Source of the DNA: Silurus meridionalis
Lineage: Eukaryota; Chordata; Actinopteri; Siluriformes; Siluridae
Length of the DNA stretch: 64,000 bases
Reading direction: 5' to 3'
Assembly (NCBI RefSeq): GCF_014805685.1
Contig: NC_060893.1
Coordinates: 17,219,717-17,283,716, forward strand
Below the pieces are notes generated by a model. That model saw only the letters and a list, made by a program, of their open reading frames with translations. It made no database searches and had not been told where the DNA came from. A program made the position numbers and the translations under genes. Positions 24,298-33,721 of the stretch are shown here, piece after piece. Within the stretch, counting starts at the first letter, position 1; every line of letters begins with the position of its first letter.

Positions 24298-25222
24298 AAA
24301 TCCAATGTCATTGATATTTATACCATCCATCAGTACACCAGCTAACACTTTTTGCTTTTTTTTCCTATTCTGTTTTTCTTGACTATGTGCTTAGCAACAA
24401 GCAGATCAGAAAACAGTATTTCAATGAAGATTACAGCAAATCAGCAAAAAAAAAAACTTCAACAAATCTGTTTTGCATGGTAGCCATAACCTCATGACCT
24501 GAGAGTGAGGCGAGAACAACAAAATGCTCTCTTAATTGTCTGTCAATACAGCTCAAGTCAACCTGTCCAAATACTCGAGTAAATGTTTCTAAATGCTTCT
24601 TTTCTCTTACTACTCAATAGCTGCTACATTTTGGTGTATTGGACTGTTTTGCTTGATGCTTTGATGTGCTTTCCACTATCTTGTACCTTTTTTTATTGCA
24701 CTGGGTCCCATTCTGTTGTCTAAACTGCACTTCAAACCATAGCATTATTGCTCATCTTTCTTTTTTCTTTTTATATCTCTGACTGATAACTGCATTAGAT
24801 GAACTTGTCCCAAATAGCCAATAAAAGTCTGCGCTTCAGAACAGTATGGGACACGACGGCTGATGAAAGTGAAGATCAGACAGGTGAAACATAATGGAAG
24901 GCGCATTTGGCGGTGGCTTGTTTTATGATGTTGGACTTTATTGTGCTCAATCGGTACTTGGCATGTTTGATTGCTGCAGGTATTTCTCTGAGACTGTTTT
25001 CTTGATTCTTTTCGTCTCTAGGCATCCAGGCAGTTGACTGCCCGCAATGTTGTGGTGCTTTCATCTGCAGATTATTTTCTAATAGAAAAGGGGCATGCGA
25101 GTCAGGACTCTTAGCTTGCATCATTACTTGGCGACTAACCAGCTAGAGACAGGGCACTAATTTATCTTGTGCCTCTGTTAGAGATAATAAAATAATGAGA
25201 TTTCTTGGCCTGACAAGGTGCA
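24298..25222. other. presumed intron upstream of the first spock1 exon seen, nothing recognised
   Basis: No Kazal/follistatin exon of spock1 could be recognised. The ORF at 24876-25124 (minus) has no family resemblance. Confidence 0.4.
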
Positions 25223-25250
25223 TGTGTGTGTGTGTGTGTGTGTGTGTGTG
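25223..25250. repeat. (TG)n microsatellite adjoining spock1 acceptor
   Basis: Fourteen TG units end 7 bp before the exon at 25258, with only cttccag between. Confidence 0.97.
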
Positions 25251-25257
25251 CTTCCAG

Positions 25258-25374
25258 CTTGCAGTGATGCTGATCTAAGGAGTTTGGCCTCCAGACTGAA
25301 GGATTGGTTCGGCGTGCTGCACCTGGATGCCAATCGAGATCTGAAGACTTTGGCGAATGACAACGGTCAAGGAC
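25258..25374 (+). CDS. spock1: spock1 (testican-1) internal exon: start of the SPARC-like EC domain
   Basis: This 117-bp exon encodes 39 residues, including CSDADLRSLASRLKDWFGVL and LKTLANDNGQGR, which I recognise as the start of the extracellular calcium-binding (EC) domain of testican-1, a secreted proteoglycan of the SPARC family. The acceptor is ...cttccag at 25251-25257, directly after a (TG)n tract. The donor is GTAAGC at 25375. Both borders are phase 1, and the split Arg codon C|GT joins exactly to the next exon at 26048. An alternative acceptor AG at 25263-25264 would drop the leading Cys and break phase, so 25258 is preferred. The preceding exon, expected to carry the Kazal/follistatin domain, was not found in the 25 kb to the left. 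Testican-1 is known to act in the extracellular matrix, notably of brain, and to affect protease activity. Identity as spock1 rather than spock2 or spock3 rests mainly on the following exons. Confidence 0.93.
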
Positions 25375-25456
25375 GTAAGCACATGCCCTTGTGTGTCTTT
25401 GTATTGTGTTGAATCACCGTGTATTTGTTGAAGACACAGGACAGGTATACTATTAA

Positions 25457-25935
25457 TTGGCTGACAATCGTTTAAAATATTTAATCACGATTAATCGCAT
25501 GATTGTCATGAGATAACTAGTGATAAATCGCAACTAAATTGCACAGTTTTATCTGTTCTAAATGTACCTTAAAATAATACTTTGTTTTTACTACACTAAT
25601 AGTATCAGGTTATAAATATATAAATTTCACTCAAAATCTCCCCCTTTGTTATTAATTATTTCAAATATATTTAATTATTTTACTATATTGTTTCTATAGT
25701 TATATGTTCATTTTATTTAAGTGGTTGTTTTGATTGTTAAATATAGTACGTGGCTCATTTAAGAATTAGGTTTCGGTTGCTTTTCTTTAGTTCGTGGTAA
25801 GTGTTCAATGCTGAAATTGTCTGGGAAGGCAATGTTTAGTGATTAAAAATTATTGTCGGTGGAGTTTATCATTTTCTTTTATATATCTGAGTAAAGTAAG
25901 GACATTGTAAATAAATGTGTGGAAGATTTTAATTT
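25457..25935. mobile_element. hAT-like 'TAGGGCTGTCAAT' MITE, copy 3, degenerate, in a spock1 intron
   Basis: It begins attggctgacaatcgtttaa then AATCACGATTAATCGCATGATTGTC. Near 25870-25930 it shares 'ttttatatatctgagtaaag' and 'ggacattgtaaataaa' with copy 2 at 17711. It lies in the 673-bp intron between the exons at 25258 and 26048. Confidence 0.65.
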
Positions 25936-26047
25936 CGCCTCTTATTATGTATATTTAATTTATATTGTTAATAAAAATGGTCAAACAGAAATGCACTCTG
26001 CATTAAATGTGTTTTAATAAAATTCTAAAACTCTGTCTCTCCTATAG

Positions 26048-26269
26048 GTTTTGACACCAGCATCCTCCCTATCTGTAAGGACTCTCTTGGTTGGATGTTC
26101 AACAAGTTGGACATGAACTACGACCTCTTGCTTGACCAGTCAGAGCTCAGTGCCATTTATCTGGACAAGTACGAGTTGTGTATGCGCCCACTCTTCAACT
26201 CATGTGACTCCTTTAAGGATGGGAAGCTTTCCAACAACGAGTGGTGCTACTGCTTTCAGAAACCAGATG
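26048..26269 (+). CDS. spock1: spock1 (testican-1) internal exon: EC domain with two EF-hands
   Basis: This 222-bp exon encodes 74 residues and completes the SPARC-type EC domain. The first EF-hand loop is DMNYDLLLDQSE at 26110-26145, with Asp/Asn/Asp/Asp and a final Glu at the usual ligand positions. The second loop, at 26206-26241, begins DSFKDGKLS and also ends in Glu, but has Phe at position 3, where an oxygen ligand is usual. Cysteines before the second loop (NSC) and after it (WCYC) match the disulfide pattern of the family. The peptide FDTSILPICKDSLGWMFNKL is testican-specific, and IYLDKYE plus FNSCDSFKDGKLSNNEWCYC favour testican-1 over testican-2 or -3. The acceptor is ...cctatag at 26041-26047 and the donor is GTGAGA at 26270. 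Both borders are phase 1. A 673-bp intron holding part of a repeat copy precedes it. Confidence 0.96.
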
Positions 26270-26393
26270 GTGAGAGTGGAAGGAGGAAAGAAAGAAAGAG
26301 AAACTAATAGAAATAGACAAAGCGGGGTGATAATTTAACTTCAAGTGGGTTACATTTATAACACTAACTAAATGTATTCGAATGGATTTGCTA

Positions 26394-26394
<1 letters not shown>

Positions 26395-26436
<42 letters not shown>

Positions 26437-26440
26437 TGTG
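26395..26440. repeat. (TG)n microsatellite in the 185-bp spock1 intron
   Basis: About 22 TG units with one interruption, ending 14 bp before the exon at 26455. Confidence 0.97.
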
Positions 26441-26454
26441 CCTCATTTTCCCAG

Positions 26455-26517
26455 GTCTGCCCTGTCAGAATGAAATAAATAGGATTCACACTCAAAGCCG
26501 ACGGAAGTCTCTCATAG
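26455..26517 (+). CDS. spock1: spock1 (testican-1) small linker exon between EC and thyroglobulin domains
   Basis: This 63-bp exon is too short to appear as an ORF of its own, but it fits both neighbours. After the split Gly codon it reads LPCQNEINRIHTQSRRKSLI, matching the testican-1 segment between the EC domain and the thyroglobulin type-1 domain. Isoleucine (ATA) follows NE, where mammals have Met. The acceptor is tttcccag, ending at 26454. The donor is GTGGGT at 26518, where the Gly codon G|GA continues into the exon at 30600. The upstream intron is only 185 bp and holds a (TG)n tract at 26395-26440 just before the acceptor. The downstream intron is about 4.1 kb and carries a Tc1 insertion. 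Confidence 0.93.
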
Positions 26518-26618
26518 GTGGGTTCAGTCATTAAGTCTGAGATTTATTTCATGCAGAATAGTGAACAGGTTTTAATTTCCATCATCTACAAAACTCAACC
26601 AACTGTGGGCGTCTCTTT

Positions 26619-26632
26619 GTGTGTGTGTGTGT

Positions 26633-26701
<69 letters not shown>
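26619..26701. repeat. (TG)n microsatellite, interrupted
   Basis: About 40 TG units with small interruptions, 100 bp after the donor at 26518. Confidence 0.97.
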
Positions 26702-26702
<1 letters not shown>

Positions 26703-27844
26703 CATGCATGAATTGCTTCAGAAGCCTCGCAGAAGCAAGGCTATAATTGATTTGAATCATAATGGCTTTTGGTGTGATTTACGAGCATCCACACTTGATA
26801 TTTTCCTCTGTGATCAATAACGTGCGCTCTAGCTGACACCCTCACCCAAAGCTCCCGCCCCTGGTCCCATTCAGCCCAAGGGCATCAATAACCCAGCACA
26901 ATCATAACTGCTTCATAACTCACGCCACAACACAGGCTGAAAAACAACTGCCTGAACGTGCATTAATATGGGCGAGTGTGTGGGAGTCACATTTTAGACA
27001 GTGAAATCCAATCAGAGTTAGTGATATCTACTGCCTAAGGCCCTGAATCTGCTGCAGTCGTGCTGCTCGGGCTCACGTACAGTGCTGGGCAAACCTGTCT
27101 TTATGGTCGCTGTCAATAAAAGCAGACGAAGGTATAAATAAATAATGATGCGCTTAGTTCAGATATAATACTGTAAAATGGCAGATTGAATTTATGTCAC
27201 AATAGTGTTTTTGTAGATTGCTTAATGCTTTAATCAATAACACGTGTGGTGGTCTGGGAAAAGTCTTTACTATGTGTAGTTCTGAAAAGTACAGCTGCTC
27301 CTAAGACTGAATTAGGTTTCTCTTTTGCACATATCCCAATCATTTAGCAATATATCTTGCAAAACTGAAAAGGAAGATTCCTTTCCTTTTTGTCTAATGA
27401 GAAATTACATTTAATCATTTCATTTCATCTGAAATCCATATTCATTTTCAAAGCAACAAGAATGTGAAAAAAAAAATATTTAAATTTTAAAATAAAGTGA
27501 TTTTTTTTTTTTAACAAGAAAAAGCCCATGCTTTTGAATCTTGAATTCGTAGCGCTTTCTTTTTTCCATCCCATTTGGAGTAAAACAGGAAAACATGAGA
27601 ATCTTAAAGAAGAAAAAAAACTTTCATATACACAAAAAAAATAAACAGAGCTTCTGTTTGATAATGGAATGACATACCCTGATACTCAGTCTACCAAATT
27701 GGTGTAGTGAAATGCTCAGCTATGGAGGTTTTCTTGAGAGCACATTTTGGAAGGAAAGGATGGGTAGATGACAACTTTCTAAAACAACTTTCATGAACAT
27801 AATTATATTGCATTCATATATAATAATTTACCTGGCCACTGCAA

Positions 27845-27855
27845 TGTGTGTGTGT

Positions 27856-27894
<39 letters not shown>
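27845..27894. repeat. (TG)n microsatellite
   Basis: About 24 TG units with one GG interruption. Confidence 0.97.
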
Positions 27895-27897
<3 letters not shown>

Positions 27898-28084
27898 ACT
27901 AGACAGAAAACCCACTTCACCTGTGTTCTGAGCTGCAAGGCATCGCACGACGATGCCAAAAGATAAACTCTAGAGAGAAATTGTTGTGAAAGGAAGGAGG
28001 AAGACAGTGAACAATGACTTTCTTGGTAGGCTACCGTTTAGATACAAGCCGTGTAACAGACACTGTCTTTCATCAAAGCCTGTG

Positions 28085-28164
28085 TAAAGTTCATTAGTTT
28101 CAATGTAGGCAAAAATATCGGTGGGTGCGGGTTATATTTTAGCGCTTAATAGTCCGGAAATTAC

Positions 28165-28167
<3 letters not shown>
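28085..28167 (+). repeat. MITE-like repeat end, 'TAGTCCGGAAATTACGGTA'
   Basis: The sequence gggttatattttagcgctta followed by atagtccggaaattacggta resembles the terminus of a common fish repeat. Its inverted counterpart 'taccgtaat' appears at 28217-28225, after a (TA)n tract. The full extent to the left is not clear. Confidence 0.5.
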
Positions 28168-28220
<53 letters not shown>

Positions 28221-28239
28221 GTAATATATATATATATAC
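28167..28239. repeat. (TA)n tract with internal TACCGTAA palindrome partner
   Basis: About 26 TA units, then ccgtaa, then about 8 more TA units up to the Tc1 left end. Confidence 0.95.
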
Positions 28240-29435
28240 ACTCTGGCGATCAAAATTAGAGAACAATTTATAAACAATTGAACAATTGAAGGCATTTTTA
28301 AAACAAACTTTATTTTCCAGAAAACACACTGATCAAAATTAGAGAACACTTTCAGATACCTCCCAGTTATTGGTGTTAATCTGGCACCTGGTGATAATTT
28401 CCTTGATTATCTGTAAACCCCTATTTAACTGGCAGCCTAACTTCCAGTTTCACTGACTCTGCAAGATGGTGGGCCATTCTAAAGTGACTGAAAGCCTCCG
28501 GCAGCAGGTTGTCCAGATGAAGGCCAAAGGGATGACCCTATCAGCCATAGCAAGACAAGTTGGTTGTTCCAAATCTGTGATTTCAAGAATATTGAATATT
28601 TACATCACAAACTCATTTAAGTCCGCCAAGAAGGCTGGTCATCCACGGAAGACAAATACAAGAGAGGACAGGATACTGCGGAGGATCTCAATGGGCAATC
28701 GTTTCCACACTGCAGCTGGAATTGCTCACCAGTTCAGCGCTGAAGAGGGTAAGGATCTGTCCAAAGAGCAGTTGGACTGAAAGCCTACTCTGCAGTGACC
28801 AAACCTCTCATTAGCAGAAAGAATCAAAAGGCTAGAATAAGCTTTGCTGAGGAGCATGTTGTGTGGACAAAAGAGAACTGGTCCAAAGTTCACTTAAGTG
28901 ATGAAAGCAAGTTTATTTTATTTGGGTCCGATGGGAAACATTATGTTCGGCGACAAACTGGAGAAAGACTAAACCCAAAGTGTGTAAAGAAGTCAGTGAA
29001 AAGTGGCAGAGGAAGTGTCATGGTTTGGGGCATGTTTTCTGCAGCAGGAGTTGGGCCTCTTATACAGCTACATGGCAGAGTGAATGCAAATGTTTACCAG
29101 AACATATAGTTCCTTCCCTGCGTTCATCACCCAATCAGCCTGCAGTGTTCATGCAGGACAACGCTCCATGTCACACAGCAAAACGGGTAAAGAAGAATGA
29201 AAACAGTGAAATAATGACATGGCCTGCCCAGAGTCCTGATCTTAACCCAATAGAGAACCTCTGGAAAATCCTTGGTGACAAAGTTATGGCCAAGAAACCC
29301 ACTACAGTCACTGAACTGTGGAGGAGACTGGAAGAAGAGTGGACCAAAATTAGCAGTGTGAGAGACCAGTGCTGTCCTGTGGCCGCAGATGTGCTGAAGT
29401 CATTCAGAGCAGAGTCCTGTACACTTCCCTACTAA
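28240..29435 (+). mobile_element. Tc1-like transposon, broken, with left terminus only
   Basis: The left terminus carries two direct repeats of gatcaaaattagagaacaMT, at 28248 and 28331, the IR/DR arrangement of fish Tc1 elements. No matching inverted right terminus (tctctaattttgatc) appears before the (TA)n tract at 29583, so the right end is lost. Transposase relics occupy 28466-29435 in three frames. It lies in the 4.1-kb spock1 intron in the same orientation as the gene. Confidence 0.88.
28466..29435 (+). pseudogene. Tc1-like transposase pseudogene
   Basis: It starts MVGHSKVTESLRQQVVQMKA with a paired-like helix-turn-helix (IARQVGCSKSVISRIL) and stops at TGA 28778-28780 after a disrupted stretch. 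The next frame (28795-29109) carries KPLISRKNQKARISFAEEHV, the first catalytic block HLSDESKF, and RGSVMVWGMFSAAGVGPL. A small deletion near 29100 shifts frame. The third frame then gives MQDNAPCHTAKR (second Asp) and [14 protein letters not shown] (catalytic Glu). The C-terminus is altered. Three separate lesions make it non-functional, although all three DDE residues survive in pieces. Confidence 0.9.
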
Positions 29436-29575
29436 TTGCTGACTGTTGTAAACTTCAGAAAATTTTGTTGTAATCTTTTTCCGTGCTACAGTCATTGTTT
29501 TTTTTTTTTTGGAAATGTTAATTTGTGGAAAAGGTGTTCTGGTAGCATGGTATAGATGGGACAAAATGTATATGC

Positions 29576-29582
<7 letters not shown>

Positions 29583-29657
<75 letters not shown>
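29583..29657. repeat. (TA)n microsatellite
   Basis: About 37 TA units follow the Tc1 relic; the missing Tc1 right end would have lain around here. Confidence 0.98.
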
Positions 29658-29665
<8 letters not shown>

Positions 29666-30317
29666 ATGTGTATGTATGTGTGTAAAATAAAATCTCCATC
29701 CATGTTAATCTGAATAACGTTTTGGTCTCCTGTCCATACTAAAATGTTTTATCCCTCAGTTGCCTGTGAAGCCATGTGACCCATTCAACTTTAAACAAAT
29801 AAAATGTTGGACAACGTTGTAATTTAGTTTTGCTATCAGATAGCTTTAAGATTAATGCTACTTTGTACAACCTTCAGACTGCCTTATTTCAAAGAAGGCC
29901 GAAAGTTCATTTGCAATTGCATCAATTCAAAGAGATGAAAAGTAAACGAATGCTTGATTGAAATAACATAGACCAAAGCATCTTACTTTACTTTTCATCT
30001 TACAACACTTTCTGATGTTTTAGTGTCTGAGCAATTTTTGGAAAATATTTGAATGTGACAATGTAGACAGATAGTGTTTTAAACTAAATTGCAGTTTTCA
30101 AATTTATTCTGATTAATGCAGACATAGTGTCAAATAGTGACGCTTTTATAGCAGGTTTTCTTTTTTTTTTTTTTTGCTATCTTATGCCAGACTGATTGCG
30201 TTTTTAAAACGGCTCTCTCAAAACATGATTTTTTGGCTTTTCTTAATCTGAGCTGTCAAAGTATTACCATAACACTTACATGTGCTTTTTAAACCTACCA
30301 TTCCATATATTGTCTCC

Positions 30318-30490
30318 ATTTGGGTCATAATAACCTCCACTACTCTGAGAAAATTTTTTAACTAGATTTTGAAACGTGGCTTTAGGAATTTACTCATTTC
30401 ATCTCAATAATGTTCAGGGGGTTTGCACGTGGTTCTGTCCTGAGATCTTCTATCTTAGCCTTGACAAACCATGTCTTCATGGAGATTGCC
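30318..30490. mobile_element. 'TATGGACAAA' family MITE fragment, copy 3, next to spock1 exon
   Basis: It includes taataacctccactactctg, actagattttgaaacgtggc and aaaccatgtcttcatggaga, the same order as copies at 2684 and 33720. Both termini are missing. It ends about 110 bp upstream of the thyroglobulin-domain exon. Confidence 0.6.
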
Positions 30491-30599
30491 ATTTTTGCTG
30501 TTTGTTAGAATTCAGCCATCCACAAAACCACACAAACACAGAAAAGTGTGTAATAACCTCACATCTCCTCTCTGCTTCTACTTTCCTTTTTATCTCAAG

Positions 30600-30737
30600 G
30601 ATCATACGTCCCACGATGTACCGAGGACGGCTACTTTAAAGCCACACAATGTCATGGCAGCACAGGCCAGTGTTGGTGTGTTGATAAATATGGCAATGAG
30701 ATTGCAGGCTCCAGGAAACAAGGCAACCCAATCTGTG
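30600..30737 (+). CDS. spock1: spock1 (testican-1) exon: thyroglobulin type-1 domain
   Basis: This 138-bp exon encodes 46 residues of a thyroglobulin type-1 repeat, the module that in testicans is linked to inhibition of cysteine proteases. The diagnostic signature QCHGSTGQCWCVDKYGNE is present, with the CWCV core at 30671-30682, preceded by VPRCTEDGYFKATQ and followed by IAGSRKQGNPIC. The sequence is much closer to testican-1 than to testican-2 or -3. The acceptor is tttttatctcaag, ending at 30599. The donor is GTAGGT at 30738. The first base completes a Gly codon with the exon at 26455-26517, and the last base begins the Glu codon completed at 31164. A relic of a MITE-like repeat lies about 110 bp upstream, at 30318-30490. 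Confidence 0.96.
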
Positions 30738-31096
30738 GTAGGTTTCAGCCCAATCCCATACATACATAAGTGATGACATGATTAGTGCTCCAGTGGGGTA
30801 CATAAGGCAATACACATCCAGTAGCCCATCATAACATGTTTGCTGTAGATGATCCAAGATCATTATGGAATAAAGGATATCAGACATGCTTGTGTGTATG
30901 AAGGATTTTACTGTGCTTGCTTTAAGAGACTTTAGAAGACCCATAATTCAGGATGGTGTTTTTGGTCCTATCATAGTAAAAGCATATAATAGATAAATGA
31001 TAGCACTCTTCCTTCTTGCTCTACCAGCTATCCATTCATCTTCCACTGTCATATCTTATCTCATATCTATCTAACAGCTGCTAACCTATTTCACCA

Positions 31097-31100
<4 letters not shown>

Positions 31101-31161
<61 letters not shown>
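31101..31161. repeat. (TG)n microsatellite forming the 3' end of the last spock1 intron
   Basis: Thirty TG units run directly into TAG, the acceptor of the last exon. Confidence 0.98.
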
Positions 31162-31163
<2 letters not shown>

Positions 31164-31165
<2 letters not shown>

Positions 31166-31363
31166 GAGGACCAGGAGACCTCGGGGGATTTTGGCAGTGG
31201 AGGAGCAGTCATTCTTCTCGATGACCAGGAGGAGGAGGAGCCTCCACAAAACAGGCGGCGCAGACAGAAGGAGAAGCGGGGCAGGCTCCGCCCCCGTGGG
31301 GCTATTGATGACGATGAAGACGAAGAGGACGACAAAGATGATGAGATTGGCTACATATGGTAG
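31164..31363 (+). CDS. spock1: spock1 (testican-1) last coding exon: GAG-attachment sites and acidic C-terminus
   Basis: This terminal coding exon reads EEDQETSGDFGSGGAVILLD, then an acidic run, an arginine-rich patch (RRRRQKEKRGRLRPRG at 31253-31300), a second acidic run (DDDEDEEDDKDDE) and the ending IGYIW, with stop TAG at 31361-31363. The Ser-Gly pairs at 31181 and 31196 in SGDFGSG are the known heparan/chondroitin sulfate attachment sites of testicans, and the GYIW ending is shared by testican-1 and -2. The acceptor AG at 31162-31163 directly abuts about 30 TG repeats, with no pyrimidine tract next to the AG. A branchpoint-like CTAAC followed by pyrimidines lies just upstream of the repeat, at 31081. 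The two starting bases complete the Glu codon begun at 30737. The Arg-rich stretch is more basic than I recall for mammalian testican-1. Confidence 0.95.
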
Positions 31364-32580
31364 CTCCACCCCCATCTCCCATTGGCCAACCAGGGACCCC
31401 GGTTGTAATGCACAGTTCTGAAGCCATTCCAACCCCACGATCTGGATCTGAATCTTAACCACGTCAATAACTATAACTTGCATCACCTGTATTCTGTTTC
31501 TTTTTTAATTCAATGTTTTTTGCTTGTATCACATTTTCAGTCTGTTCTAAACAATATAAATAATTAAAAACTCATAGTTGCTTTAACACATTCTGTATCT
31601 AGAAATAGCAACCATATGCTCTCATTCTTTTCTTTAATTACCGGAATCAACTTTTTGTGTTTAGTTTTTTTTCTTTCTTTGTGTCTCTCTCTCTTATTTT
31701 CATCCATAGAGCTCCTAAAGCCATTTGAGAGCTGCGGCTGTAAATATTTCTTTTTTCTCTTCAGACAGATGAGACGCTACGTCTCCCTCCATCCCAGAGT
31801 CTCTCACTGGAGCCTTCTAGAAGATGCCTACAAGTTCTTGAAGGTCTTCAAATGTGTTAGAATGTCAGTAAGTACGTAAATATATGATAGTAAAAGTGGG
31901 CGAGGATAGGGAAAGGTTTTGGTGTGTTTTACGAGGCTCTAGTGAGACCCTTGATGGGCCTATGCATGTTCCCCACTGTGGAGGTGAGAAGAAGGTGGTT
32001 TTTTTTGTTTTTTTCCCAGCTGGTGGCTAATAAAAAAAAAAGCCAATGAGCATTTTATTTTGTAATACTGCTGTTGTCTGCTGACGCTCTGCTTCGTTCT
32101 GTTGCTGGATGGTCGCCACAGTGCTACCACAGACCTCTATTAACAAATGTTTTTATTCCACTGTACAGTGTGGTGCGGTGATATCATGGTAGAGCATCTA
32201 ATCAATTATCCTACAAGTACTAGTGCTGAATTTGGGTATCCCCATTAAAGAAAACCACACAGGCAGACAGAAATGGTTGACTGTTGAGATGTGATTTGTC
32301 ACTTTAAAAAATAAATAAATAAATAAATAAATAATGTTTTAAATGATACTGGACTGTTTTATGTCTGGCATAGTAAATGGAAAGATTCTCCATTGTTGTT
32401 ATCATTCGTTTATTGCTCCTTCTCTGTTCCCAGCTCCTCTTATTTTCCCCAAGTACATTTGAAGGTAATGGACTCAGCTACTTAACCAGGATGCTGATTG
32501 TTCTAATGGTTCTTAGTAACCACACCATACTGCACTACACTGTCCAGTGGAAAAAATAAAGTGTGTCTGTCTGTGTGTGA
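31364..32580 (+). other. spock1: probable spock1 3' UTR
   Basis: The region after the spock1 stop codon is AT-rich with no convincing ORF. An ATTAAA hexamer lies at 31563. A canonical AATAAA at 32555-32560 is followed at once by GT-rich sequence (gtgtgtctgtctgtgtgtg), the usual arrangement of a vertebrate poly(A) site. An (AAAT)n run at about 32310-32333 also contains AATAAA motifs. The extent is inferred; no transcript evidence is available. Confidence 0.5.
32555..32560 (+). promoter_or_regulatory. candidate poly(A) signal AATAAA
   Basis: A canonical AATAAA about 1.2 kb after the spock1 stop codon is followed within a few bases by a GT-rich downstream element. It is the best 3'-end candidate I can see; ATTAAA at 31563 is a weaker, more proximal alternative. 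Confidence 0.45.
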
Positions 32581-32655
32581 GTCTAAAACAAATTAGTACA
32601 CAAAACATACACCATTCCCATTCGTCATTCTTGAGCGCTCTCTCATTCATATATT

Positions 32656-32660
<5 letters not shown>

Positions 32661-32722
<62 letters not shown>

Positions 32723-32733
32723 TATATTACATA

Positions 32734-32802
<69 letters not shown>
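32661..32802. repeat. two (TA)n microsatellites
   Basis: Two long TA runs (32661-32718 and 32738-32802) are separated by about 20 bp (aatatatattacatactcat). Confidence 0.98.
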
Positions 32803-32805
<3 letters not shown>

Positions 32806-33715
32806 GGAATGTTCCCCAAATATAGTGCATCCATGCTCAAGTATGTGACGCATCAAAATTTTCAGTCTGCCCTTCACACAAGTCCACCAAATACTCTGTC
32901 TTTCTAAAATAGAAATAATGCAAGGGGACCAAAAAAAATTAAAAAAATTTCCTTGTTCCTTCAATGTCAAGCTGGGTGCTTTTGTTAACCTGGCTGTGGC
33001 ACTTTTCCCCTACTTCCATTTGAAAGCAGGCAATCTTTTATTTTGACTGTCTTTTAAGAAAAGTAGATATTGTAAGAGCTGGGTTTTTTTTTCACACTAC
33101 CCGTTCAAGAAAAATGTTGAATAGAAACTATTAGGACTAGGACTTTTGTCCCTTTCTTCTTACAGAGATAAATCACACTCTGGGTAGTGCCATGTAAAAA
33201 TGTTCAGCATGAGAATATGTGAGAAAGTTGGTGATTAAATAGTTCTGTCCATTTTAAGGCTTTTCCGACTTCGACTTGAGTGTCAGGTTTAATAAAGCTG
33301 ATTAAACTTGTCACATGGGCTTAATGATAATGATGTGTCTAAGTGGAGTCTCAACAGTAAGGAGACTGATAATATCGCCTTGCATTACTTATATCTGAAC
33401 CTAAGTCACAGCGGTTAATTCAGTGTATACGTCTTTTACACATTTACACTCATCCCTGGTGTGAGGGATAGACAGAGAAATGATGATGCTGATGATTACA
33501 AGCTATATGACTCTATATTAAGCTCTCCAGTTATTTATTCAAATACAGTGTAGCCATTTAATTTGCATGTCTGACCAATCAATGTTTCTGAAAATTGGGG
33601 TTTGGTGTCTTTCAGGGGTCTATGATTTTCTTTTATAAGATTTAGTATATAACTATGATTCCTCACACTAAATAAGTCATAATTTATACCAATACAGTTT
33701 GTATTAAATGTTATA
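32803..33715. other. intergenic AT-rich DNA downstream of spock1, nothing recognised
   Basis: No ORF or known repeat was identified. Confidence 0.4.
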
Positions 33716-33721
33716 AGCCAC

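Larger units (their letters stand above)
26518..30599 (+). other. spock1: spock1 intron (4.1 kb) between linker exon and thyroglobulin exon
   Basis: The intron is bounded by GTGGGT and ...CTCAAG. It holds two (TG)n tracts (26619-26701 and 27845-27894), a 'TAGTCCGGAAATTACGGTA' repeat end, (TA)n tracts, a broken Tc1-like element (28240-29435) and a MITE-like relic (30318-30490). The segment 26820-27120 is unusually GC-balanced, repeat-free and lacks an ORF. Confidence 0.85.

Noticed and set aside
1..25257. Upstream spock1 exons (signal peptide, N-terminal region, Kazal/follistatin domain)
   Set aside because: I looked for cysteine-rich, splice-bordered frames and found none that match; a short diverged exon could have been missed by eye.
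25258..31363. Assignment to spock2 or spock3 instead of spock1
   Set aside because: The EF-hand, linker and thyroglobulin exons follow testican-1 closely (KLSNNEWCYCFQKP, GLPCQNE, SGDFGSGG, GYIW), while testican-2 and -3 differ in these segments as I recall them.
31091..31486. 131-codon ORF on the minus strand across the last spock1 exon
   Set aside because: It is antisense to a well-supported exon and largely made of (CA)n-encoded Thr-His repeats; no family resemblance.
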